Assembly (NCBI GenBank): GCA_916610825.1
Contig: OU744449.1
Span: 4,880,743-4,944,742 of the forward strand
Reading direction: 5' to 3'
Length of the DNA stretch: 64,000 nucleotides
Source: Haliclystus octoradiatus
Taxonomy: Eukaryota > Cnidaria > Staurozoa > Stauromedusae > Haliclystidae
Part shown: piece by piece, positions 1 through 9,669 of the stretch
How the letters are laid out: each line of letters begins with the position of its first letter
How positions within the stretch are numbered: the stretch's first letter is position 1
Translations under genes and position numbers: made by a program
Notes under the pieces: generated by a model
What the model saw: only the letters and a program-made list of their open reading frames with translations
Database searches by the model: none
Told to the model about the DNA's origin: nothing

Positions 1-209
1 GTTGGCTGTCGTTTTCTTTTTAAACTCAATGGCACATTGTTTTCCAGCTGTGATTTGATATCAACTTTTTGTTTGATTGTGTCTGCGATTTGTGTCTTTC
101 CACAACCAAATTTTGCAGCGATTGCCCTGACTGATATGCCACTTTCGTGAAGTTTCACAACTTCACCACGTTGCTCCAAATTTAAAGCGGTTTGCTTCGA
201 ATTTGTCAT
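1..209 (-). CDS. pogo/Tigger-type transposase, N-terminal fragment
   Basis: The minus-strand reading frame opens with ATG at 209-207 and stays open for 69 codons to the window edge. It encodes a CENP-B/pogo-type helix-turn-helix: MTNSKQTALNLEQRGEVVKL followed by HESGISVRAIAAKFG and a CGKTQI helix. This region binds the terminal repeats in pogo-family transposases. The DDE catalytic domain would lie to the left, outside the window. Whether the gene is intact cannot be judged. The start is chosen because it is the first ATG upstream of the HTH and lies inside the terminal repeat. Confidence 0.65.
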   Translation of the reverse strand, partial: MTNSKQTALNLEQRGEVVKLHESGISVRAIAAKFGCGKTQIADTIKQKVDIKSQLENNVPLSLKRKRQP

Positions 210-685
210 TAAAATTCAGAATAATTCAACAACATGAAAGCCGATAAATTCTGTCTTCAACAGAGACAAGCAAGAATGATCTTGCATTAAAAACGATGTT
301 CTATTTAAGGGTGTAATTTTTAAAGGAACAATTCACAAGTCAAAAGCTATTCGGAGGTGTTTTGTGACAAGGGAGCATCAATTACAATACCATGCCGCGT
401 GAACACTCAAGCGTGCTTCAACACCTACTTTTGGCAAATCGTAAATACTTTTACGCGGAGTGTTGGAATTTATAATTCAATCGAATTGTAGAATTTAATT
501 TTCTAAGAATAAGAAATAGAATGTCCGGCTAACACAGGTATATTGGCCTTAACAGACCATTGAAGGTGTCCGTTGTCCGCGTTAGACAGTGTCCATGTTA
601 CGCGGTGGCAAACCTATTGAAATTCGCAACAGCAGACCTGAAGGTGTCCGGTTAAGACAGTTGTCCGGATGAGCAGGTTCGACTG
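1..685 (-). mobile_element. pogo/Tigger-type DNA transposon, 5' part
   Basis: The right terminus ends in GTTCGACTG at 677-685 and abuts a TA at 686-687. Read on the minus strand this is CAGTCGAACCTG, the usual start of pogo/Tigger terminal repeats next to a TA target. Subterminal blocks with 'gtgtccg' and 'gacagt' motifs fill 520-670, and a transposase start lies at 209. The element runs out of the window on the left, so its length and the second TA are not visible. It sits in or beside the intron of the ZNFX1-like gene. Confidence 0.7.
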
Positions 686-975
686 TAGTTTGTTCCTATT
701 TATTTGGAAGTAATATCATTATTTTGTAGACAAGCAATTTCAGTACAATAGTTTTCATGAAATGTAATTCGAGTGTGACGTGATCTTGAGTTATTTCGTT
801 TGTTCAAGTCTGAATGTCAAAGACACATGAGAAATTTGAATGAATCCAAAGCGACGACGACACAATCAAAGCTTAGAGAACATTGTGCCCTATGACTAAT
901 GAATTAAATATTTTGAATTAATTCAAGTTTAGAATGTTAAAATCTAGGTAATTGTTGTGAAGCAGAAAAGCATAT

Positions 976-1047
976 CCGAGCGCGGGAGTCGAACCCACAA
1001 TCTCTGAATGTACGGTCCAGTGCTCTAACCTTTAAGCTACGCGGTCA
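976..1047 (-). repeat. tRNA-derived sequence (SINE head or tRNA pseudogene)
   Basis: The reverse complement has a good B box (GGTTCGACTCC), an A-box-like TAGCTTAAAGGTTAG, a 5-bp T stem and a 5-bp anticodon stem around a 7-nt loop reading CCGTACA. The acceptor halves pair at only two of seven positions and the base before the would-be GTA anticodon is C instead of the near-universal U. This is therefore a decayed tRNA or the head of a tRNA-derived SINE, not a working tRNA. Confidence 0.6.
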
Positions 1048-1292
1048 CCTGATCTACTTCAACAACAATCGCAAGTCACTCTTGTTACGCCAGCTGTGAA
1101 CTCAACTAGCTACACAGCACGCCGTTAGTTTTGCCGTGCCACATGAGTTGATTTGCCAAGTGTTTAGTGACGACTTGCACTTTCCAACATAGAAAAAATT
1201 TATAAAAAAAGTCTCAGGGGAGGCCCAAAAATCCAAGCATGAGATTCCCCCACGATAATACCGTAATCCAATTAATCACAATTGCGTGAAAG

Positions 1293-2035
1293 TGTCATTA
1301 ACAATGTTTGACGGCGTTATTAACAATGTTTGACAATGTTATTAGCAATGTTTGACAGTGTCATTAACATTGTTTGACCGTCTTATTAACAATGTTTGAC
1401 AATGTTATTAGCAATGTTTGACAGTGTCATTAACATTGTTTGACAATCTTATTAACAATGTTTGACTGTGTTATTAACAATGTTTGAATGCGTTATTAAC
1501 AATGTTTGACAATGTTATTAGCAATGTTTGACAGTGTTATTAAAATTGTTTGAATGTGTTATTAACAATGTTTGATAATGTTATTAGCAATGTTTGACTG
1601 TGTTATTAACAATGTTTGACCGTCTTATTAACAATGTTTGACAATGTTATTAGCAATGTTTGACAGTGTCATTAACATTGTTTGACCATCTTATTAACAA
1701 TGTTTGACTGTGTTATTAACAATGTTTGAATGCGTAATTAACAATGTTTGACAATGTTATTAGCAATATTTGACAGTGTTATTAACAATGTTTGAATGTG
1801 TTATTAACAATGTTTGATAATGTTATTAGCAATGTTTGCCTGTGTTATTAAAAATGTTTGAATGTGTTATTAACAATGTTTGACAATGTTATTAACAATG
1901 TTTGACTGTGTTATTAACAATGTTTGAATGTGTTATTAACAATGTTTGATAATGTTATTAGCAATGTTTGACAGTGTCATTAACATTGTTTGACGGTCTT
2001 ATTAACAATGTTTCACAGTGTTATTAACAATGTTA
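1293..2035. repeat. 22-bp minisatellite, about 34 units
   Basis: Tandem array of the unit GTTATTAACAATGTTTGACA plus 2 nt, period 22. Variant units (ATTAGCAATG, ATTAACATTG, TTTGAATG, TTTGATAA) recur in blocks, for example an ATTAGC unit followed by a GTCATTAACATTG unit at least four times. This implies multi-unit duplications on top of the basic repeat. It lies in the intron downstream of exon 2 of the ZNFX1-like gene. No coding potential. Confidence 0.95.
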
Positions 2036-2140
2036 CACTATATGGAATGTATTTAAAAGCAAACATGAAGTGACCAATTGACGCAATGAAATAATAAAAG
2101 TTTAAATTTTTAACATATATAGCTAAAACTTATCAAATAC

Positions 2141-4250
2141 CTGAGACTTAAGAAACTCCTCTTCTCGATTTGACACAGTTGCCCAAATGACATCATCAAA
2201 CATTCCATTCACAGAGAGACATATTAAATTACCATACATTAGATTACGCACAGTATTCCAATCTTTGATATGCTTCGTCGGTTTGAATTTTAACAAGATG
2301 GATACTGCTCTTCCAATTTCTAATCCCCAGATGGCAACATCTGTGTAAACATCTACATCTAATTGTTTATCATTTGATTTTATCCAATTTTGAATTCCTT
2401 TTTGAATGCTGGAGAATGTATCTGCCCTCATCAGCCTAAAATGAAACACACAGTTACCATTATGAAAAAAAAATTCCCATACAGTTCATGAGCAGTTCAT
2501 CAAGCGGTTCATGAACAGTTCATGAAATTTGTTTCACATGGGTGTCAAAACAAGGATTTTTTTTAAAACATGATAGTTTGGGAAATACATTTCCAAATTT
2601 AATGAATACAGGACTGAACTTTCTGGGATGTGAAATGAATCTGAAACTCAACTTTCTGAGAATCACGTTTTGAAAAATTTATTTTACTTCCAACATGTTT
2701 GGGTTGGTTAATGGCGCCTGTATTAAACTGTTTCATGAACTGTTCATGAACTATTAATAGCCTGTTTTTAATAAACTTTTTCAGGAAAAGTTCATGAACG
2801 TTAAATCGCTTGTTAATCTCATGAACTTTTTCATGAGCGGTCCATAAACAATAAATGGCCTTCAATCTAATTGAATGTTCATGAAAATTGAGATTTTTAA
2901 CGTTCATAACTGTTCTCACAGTGTACTGAGCTTGATTGTTTTGAATTTTAAAATAATCTCCAGATTAAAATAGATCAAGAAAAAATAACTGATCAATTCT
3001 TACCTATACATAGTTTCCATATAATCCTCTCCATTTTCATATGGTATGTCAACTCGAACAGGTCGTAACAAACTATCACTACAGCATAATTGATCAGATA
3101 TTAATTCTTTTGGAGTCATAATTAATGGAATATATTTCCAATTGCAATCTGTTGGTAACATCATGTCTGCCCTTGATCCAAGTATTGTAAGTGCTGACGT
3201 TAATATATCAAGTAATGTTTTATTTTGATTTTCAAGGTTTTGGCACAATGTTATTGAATTAATTATCGGCAAAAGTTGCAATGAATAACCAGGTAATATC
3301 ATCAATATATTGATGCAGAACGTAATAGCAGTTTCTATCATTTCATCGTCTTCAAAATTGATGTCCCCAATTCCTTCTGATTTCAAGACACATTCTATGG
3401 AAAATGGTAGTGCGTTCATAAAAGCATTGCAATCTTTCATAATAATATTCATAATACACATGATTCTTATTAGACATGAATCTCTAGAAAATTTAGAAAA
3501 AGTTTTTAAATCAGTTACACATAACCAGATTGCTTTAATTTTAAGGACTTCTGATAAGACTTGATAATTGATTGTAGATTTAATATCCACTGAAATACGA
3601 TTTAAATATACCATAATGCAATCATATGATCTTTGTTGATATTTTGCAACTTTTGCTTTAATTGCAAATGGTTTTGAAGGATTTTTATCTGATAGTGTAT
3701 ATTGAATTTCATCATCGACTTCTGGTTGTATTGCAAATTGTGATATTTTATCTAAATACATTAAAACGTCTCTCCCCTTATAATCATCTATAAATGCTTT
3801 ATCATCTATCAGCACTCGAATACTACCAACTCTACTTTTACCATTTGATGACCTGTTCATATGCTGATGCTTTGATATGCCTTGTTTACTTGCATTAGGT
3901 GGCATATCTATACATTTTGATGTTTCTAATAAAACCAATTCTGCTCGCTGTTTACCAGGCTTTGAAGGATTATCTTGAAGGTGAGTTTTTACTATCAAAC
4001 CTTCAACCAATTTGATATTGTTCTTTGTCAAATTTCGTACATTATCATAATGAAATATTGCATCAGGTGAATTGTTTATTGATAGGAATCCATGCCTTGC
4101 ACCTACCAATGATTTTATATGCCCATTTGCATTACAACAAATTGCTTTATCCTTGTCAGAAAGATTGGTTGGCTTAAATACCAATGGATTGTGATTAAAT
4201 GATTGTCGGCTTGTTTGTCCCTTGGAGGACTTCGAAAGACATCTGTTCAT
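2141..4250 (-). CDS. ZNFX1-like protein (NFX1-type zinc finger/helicase family), N-terminal part
   Basis: Two coding exons: 4250-3004 (ATG at 4250-4248; 415 codons plus 2 nt; donor GTAAGA) and 2435-2141 (acceptor TTTTAG, donor GTATTTG). Joined in frame they give about 514 residues with phase 0 at the last donor. The first ~390 residues form a Ser/Lys-rich start and a helical, armadillo-like stretch. The last ~120 residues resemble the conserved block before the helicase core of ZNFX1: a Tyr-rich 'YENGEDYMETMYRLMRADTF' element, then 'WNTVRNLMYGNLICLS' and 'ATVSNREEEF'. ZNFX1 proteins are SF1-type RNA helicases with C-terminal NFX1 zinc fingers, active in antiviral sensing and small-RNA inheritance. 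The helicase and zinc fingers are not in this window, so the gene must continue left of position 1 if it is functional. An AG acceptor near 4350 may mark an upstream 5' UTR exon. Identity rests on motif memory, not a search. Confidence 0.62.
2481..2925. repeat. GTTCATGAAC-rich degenerate repeat in ZNFX1-like intron
   Basis: The intron between the two coding exons is filled with variants of GTTCATGAACAGTTCATGA in both orientations (2481-2532, 2727-2757, 2797-2860, 2876-2910). The two best blocks face each other, as in a short inverted-repeat element, but no clear target duplication was found. A single further copy lies near 4728-4752. Confidence 0.5.
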
Positions 4251-6390
4251 TGTCTAAATGAATGTTTGATCGCAATTTGTCTAATTAATTAATTAATTAA
4301 TCTCATACAAAGATTAATGGTCTGGTCTCATTCATCACATCTTGATCTTCCCTAAAAACAAAAGAGAAATACTGGTTAGACTACTATCTTGTACTTTATA
4401 GTGGTTAGTTAAAGGTCAATTATACTCTTAGATTTTTTGTGTGTGAGTGTTATCATTTTACCACAAATGGCATACCACTTGGGCTTCATATCTGATCTCA
4501 AAGGTCAGCTCAGCCTTGAATTGGTCTGTTATGTTCAAATGAATGCCAATTATTGTGCTGACGGTTGAAAAGTCAAGTGGATACTTCTTTGTTATAACAG
4601 TTCAAGAAGTATTTGAATAGCACAATAATAGTTCATTGTTACAGTAAAATAGCCTGCATTCATTTGCCCTGACATACCGCTACCCCTGCAAAAAACCTGT
4701 TGAGTGTATGAATGTTAAATGGCCTGATTTTCATGAATTGTTCATGAACTGCTTGTTGCGTTTGGCATTAATTAAAAAATAGTAATTAAGACGCAGAGCT
4801 TCCAACCTTTGGAGTCTTGAAATATGGAGGCTAGAGTACCGAAGGCACCTTCTGCTAGGGGGATCTTTGAGCATCTTTGAGCAGTTATGCCTAAATAACA
4901 GCTAATGCTGCAATCTGATTGAAGTTTAGCAGAAATAGTCACCTAGAAATTCACTTAGTTGAATGACTTTGACAACAAAAGTGATTTAATTAGTCACAGG
5001 GAGTAGCTATTAGGGCTTCATTGGGACATCAAAAATGACTGCTAAAAACGGAGAAGAACATAATGAAATATCGTAAGGCATTCCCAGCCTTCATTTGAGA
5101 ATTTTAAAGTCTAAATTAAATAGAAAAAGCGTACAAAATATTATGTTACACAAATTTATATTATTTAGGACATACTTTTGAAATATTCTGGACAAAAAAA
5201 ACTTCATTATACAATTTCTTTTGTAAATAACCAACGCGTGAATTATCGGGAGAGTGGGAGTTTGCTTTTGAAAGCGGGAGACTCCCGATGGGATCAGGGG
5301 GGGTGGAAGCTCTGGAGACGGAATCACCCTACTGAAGGCGCCCATACCACTTTTCATTTCTAGAGGAGTGGCTCTTTTCGCAAAAAGCAGCGATTGTAAA
5401 TACTCTTTACTGATCTCAGCCGCGACATTGCAGATCAATTTCAACAGATTTCATGGCATATGGTCCTCGACTGTCAATGCGCAATGATGCCCTGTAGGTA
5501 CTCACAATGTAATTCCCTCTGGATCATTCCATCTGCCATCTAAAGATTTGATGTTTTAGATAAAGACAAGGCTGAGATGGCATTATAAGAGACTTATAAA
5601 TGAATCGGTGACTAGTATGTGTGCTAAAGAAGAATTAAGAATAGTTTATATGAATATAGCCTGATATTGGTACAACGAAATTAATATAATTACTATTGTC
5701 AATACACAGCAACATGCATTCTTAATCTGCGTTGACAAGGGATAAAAATCAGCAATATTTTGCTTGCCTAAAGTCGAATACAGCTCAATAACTGGGACAG
5801 CATTTGGGTTGATACTGCAAAAATCCAACATTTTTTTTAGTTATGTGGTTTTACTGAATCCTTCGCAACACAACAAAGCACTGCAAATTTTGAAAGATAG
5901 AAAATAATATTACAGTTTCAATTGTATATGATTGTGATTGATAATCACGTCACAACACAAGCACATGTTTACGAATTTACAGACAGATGCAAAGAACATG
6001 CGTGCAGCGACGAAGAATCAAACCCTGGCCATTATCATCATCATTATTTATTCAGGACTTGAATAAGCTAACAGCTTTTTTTTCACAAGACTGGTTTAGA
6101 AATATTGCAAACATTATTATAAATATTATAACCATTAGATCGTTTCACTTATGAGCACCAGCATTTGAAATGAGTGACAATGGTTGACTCATTTAAATGT
6201 TATTGTGATAGTGGAATCTTGTTCCTGTGGTAAGTGGTCGTTGAAATAAAGGTCTCCTGCAAAATGATGCTGCCACTAGCTATCTGGATCGGCATGTTTC
6301 TGAAATGATGCGATTTACAATTATTACAGTTTGTGCTTAAATATTGGCTTAAAAGAGATTTTTAAGAGGTCTAAGCACGTATTGTAAGGC
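4251..6390. other. Intergenic, no gene recognised
   Basis: This is the upstream flank of the ZNFX1-like gene. I see only short open frames without family resemblance. A degraded antisense copy of the (TGA)n-tailed short element lies at about 6031-6084 (ATCATCATC followed by TTATTCAG). A GC-richer stretch at 5235-5345 (with a run of seven G at 5297-5303) stands out in composition but carries nothing I recognise. Confidence 0.5.
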
Positions 6391-6510
6391 TATGGATGAA
6401 TGGCGTATTTGAGCTAAAATAATGCAGGCGTATTTAATGCATTATTTACGCCTCAAAATAAAATACGCCTTCAAAATGCTTGGAAATTTGAAGCGCGTTT
6501 AACAGGCGGA
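6391..6510 (+). repeat. Dispersed repeat, 'GGCTATGG...GGCGTATT' family, copy A
   Basis: Starts GGCTATGGATGAATGGCGTA and shares the block GAGCTAAAATAATGCAGG and TTTACGCCT with the sequence at 24389-24605. It is rich in gcgtatt/aatacgc words in both orientations, typical of a MITE. Ends and target duplication are not clear. Confidence 0.5.
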
Positions 6511-7148
6511 AATAAATTAAATTTTCTGATTAATGCGTTTTACATAAACAAACTATTGTTCCCAACGGCATGAGACAAGATATTTGAGTTCGTCACGAGG
6601 CAATATGATATCGTAAGTTTATTCAAAAATTATAAACTAAGTCTTGGAAGGAAATCGTTCACTTTTTCTTTGATTGTTACAAGCCATGTTCGAGATAATA
6701 ATCAACATACAGAAGCAATAAACATACGCTGTTCGAGAAATACCCATCGGAAATGAAAATTACAAACTTAGCTTTGCGATAATGCCGAGAAGAGTTTGCA
6801 TTTAAATAAATATGTTTTTTTAAAAATACAATCAAAATGGGAATGTTTTGAGATTTGATTATTGCAATTTTAAGTCCATGTTTCTGATTTCCAATGATAT
6901 ATGAAATAAAATAAAATTTATAGCAACCTTGAAGACCATTGAATGATGAAATAAATGATTGATAATGAACAATTTGTTGTACTTCAATCCCTGCTCATTT
7001 GTATTTGTTGTTCATTGAATCATTTCCAAGGAGTTGCTATGCTGTTGCTATGCTGTTGCCATGCAACTGCGTCTAAACGAGCAAGTTAAATGTGTAAACC
7101 CCGGTCTTAATAATTTACAAATAATTAAGGATTATTATAGGATTAGCC

Positions 7149-7265
7149 AGTGTTGTGAGTACTCGTTACTTTTGAAGTAATTTTAGGGGTAATTAATTAC
7201 TTTTTTGAGGAAAGTAATAAGTAAGTAATTAATTACTTTTTCAAGTAACGAGTATTCGCAGCCAT
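7149..7265. repeat. Palindromic GTAATTAATTAC repeat (hAT-type MITE)
   Basis: CAGTGTTGTGAGTACTCGTT at 7149 faces AAGTAACGAGTATTCGCAGC at 7242-7261, with GTAATTAATTAC words between. The same CAGTGTTGTGAG start opens the element at 24628. Sequences of this kind are common hAT-derived short repeats in animals. Confidence 0.55.
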
Positions 7266-7573
7266 AAAGTAGTTGACGTTACTTCCCGATTACTTTACAA
7301 AATAATTTATTCCTGTTTTATTTTATTGTTTTGTTATTATGAAGTAGGTATAAATATTTTTCAGTGCATAATTATTGTGAAGTCCCAAATGATTAGAAAT
7401 GATTGTTGTTTGTGTGAAGTTGGTTATTGTTTTCTAAATGTTTTGATTTTGAAATTATATATTACCAGCGGCAAGATTTTCGAAATAAACTATTCCATTG
7501 TTTACATAGAATTTATTCGTCAAGCCATTTGACACTTCTATTGTTCAAAGTTGAAAATGTCAACACATTTAGA

Positions 7574-9669
7574 TAGGGATGCACCGAATATTCGGCCGAC
7601 CGAATAATTAGCCACTATTCGGCCGTTTGGCCGAGTATTCTGTTAGTTCGAATATCAACCCATTATTCGGCCGGTATATTTTAAAAAGTTCAAAATTGAT
7701 CTCTCGAGTATTTATTTCATAATTATTTAGTAACAGTTCATCTTAATAACATAATTAGACATGAGTTGTGCTATTTAAATGTTCTATATGTTTCTTATTT
7801 TTTACTCAAATTCTCATAGTTTTGTGTGACTTGCGAATATTTTTAATGAAGCGTATCGAATATGAAGTGATTCAAATCATTCCAATCTAGCCTGCTCGCA
7901 GACTCACTGTCAAAATGTAAATTTGGTAAACAGTAGAGTCTGCTAACTCGAGGTCAAAAGCTTGCCTTTGCTGAATCAGCACCGGGCGTGGAAAGGTGTA
8001 AAACTATTGTCCTACAAGGGCTGTGATTCGACGCCAAGATTTTCTGGCGACGAATCGGCGAAGAGTATTTCAAAGAGAGGCTTGGTGGGCTAGACTGCAA
8101 TAACTCCCCTTCCTTGTCATTTTTCAGAAAACTTTATGCCTTTCGAAATCGTTTGGAACATTTGCGATAAACTTCAATGCCAAGAATTGAGAACTAATAT
8201 CATTTCCAAGACGTGTTAGAACCATTAACTGTCGTAATTCGGGTCGTAATTGTGTCAATTATTTTTAGTTATATCTCTGATTAGTCTCATAAATGTATGA
8301 AATGTTTTGGACAGCGTTTTTATTCAAAAGCTATTACAAGCGGAGAGGCGCGACACGAAAACAACATGGCAAGGAAAATTAATTCAACAAACAACAAACA
8401 CTTTAGTTCAGCCGCATTATTTAATGGCTATAGAAAGGAAGCTATTGTTGAGCCACTGTTTTTTGTCGTCTTCTTATTTTCATTATGATTACTCTATATT
8501 TGCTTCGTTCATTCGACAAAATAAGTCTATCACGCGGCTAATTCAAATTCGTAGCGGCTCAAGTTTAATTCCGATGGAGTATGAATTAATGCAGTAGACC
8601 ATTTGATCATTACTGATGTTACATTTGAATTTCAGATTTATTGAAAACTAGATATCTTCCCTAAAATTAATTGTGAAATATTAACTGTAAATGAGTTTCC
8701 AAGTAAATTAATAATATGATTGGAGTCGTTGATCTTTTTCTGGGCTTGACTTTCGTGGCCAAGCATTCTTAGCGAAAGCGAGGCAACCAATTTCCACGCC
8801 CCGTGCTGACTCAGCAAAGGCAAGCTTTTGTCTTCGAGTTGGCAGACTCTACTGTTTATCAAATTTACATTTTGACAGTGAGTCTGCGAGCAGGCTATTC
8901 CAATCTCGTTCCAAACCCTATTGTAAAATCTAATGTTAAAACAAAATTTTTTAACGTCTTTATCAATTTGAGTATTCTTCTCAAATAATTTAAACCGTTT
9001 TTCTTTCAGAAACTGTTCTTTGGAATGAAATAAACATTTTGTAAATCTAAAGGAACACGAATCACAACAAAATACTCGAAACCCAACAAGCCAGACTCAG
9101 AGCGTCTTTTTCGTGTTTGAATGGGCAACACAAATCCTCCTAATTAGCATAACAATGGGGCTCTCAAGTTACGCGCCATTGATCCTATTTTGGGCTTCCG
9201 TTGCTATGACAATTAATTGATCGAACAAACATGAGATTTGCAAATCGTTCGATTGATTTTGAACATCAACGAAGTTAATAAATATCTAATGTCAAACAGC
9301 AGTTTTAAATGATATTTCACTTGACATTATAACATTCAAACCAATGAAAGAACTGTAAAATCTTGACTTCTGATATTCAAAGAACTTTCTCCCTATTGTT
9401 TAAAATGTTTTGTTCGCCATTTCAAAGAAAATTGTGTTGCCATGACAACAGAAGATCGAGCTTTCAAAAACATTTTTCAAAACGTTAAATGAGGCAAAAT
9501 TACAATATCATCCGATGAAGAAAAGCCCATCTAACTGGCAGACAATATTCTGATATTTCCAGCATGCATAATAAACCAAACAAATCAATCTTAAATGACA
9601 ATAACAGATCAGGAATTGACTCGAAAATTGGCCGAATACTAGACTTTTCTGGCCGAATACCTGATTCGG
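7574..9669. mobile_element. hAT-type non-autonomous element, main part (second end at 26507)
   Basis: Starts TAGGGATGCACCGAATATTC and contains repeated ATTCGGCCG words at both ends. No transposase frame was found. There is no opposed end nearby: 9661-9669 (CTGATTCGG) runs straight into another element at 9670. The missing terminus, TAGGGATGCACCGAATCAG, is at 26507-26525 in the same orientation, consistent with later inversion of 12235-27374. The flank 7566-7573 (CATTTAGA) matches the reverse complement of 26499-26506 (CATTAGAC) apart from one base deleted. The 16-nt end TAGGGATGCACCGAAT is nearly the same as that of the intact hAT element at 43389-44233. Confidence 0.75.
7888..8897. mobile_element. 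TIR element (hAT-like MITE) nested in the hAT element
   Basis: Opposed termini TAGCCTGCTCGCAGACTCAC and its reverse complement; terminal repeats match for about 105 bp with few differences. It is flanked by TTCCAATC on both sides (7880-7887 and 8898-8905), an 8-bp duplication as for hAT elements. The interior (about 800 bp) has no convincing transposase frame. A shorter relative lies at 52009-52269. Confidence 0.88.

Noticed and set aside
976-1047. Functional tRNA-Tyr
   Set aside because: The loop contains GTA, but the acceptor stem does not pair and U33 is missing.
1293-2035. CRISPR-like array
   Set aside because: Units are directly adjacent without unique spacers, and the genome is animal; it is a minisatellite.
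8297-8597. Two overlapping 63- and 96-codon frames inside the nested TIR element
   Set aside because: No transposase motifs; they probably arise by chance in a non-autonomous element.
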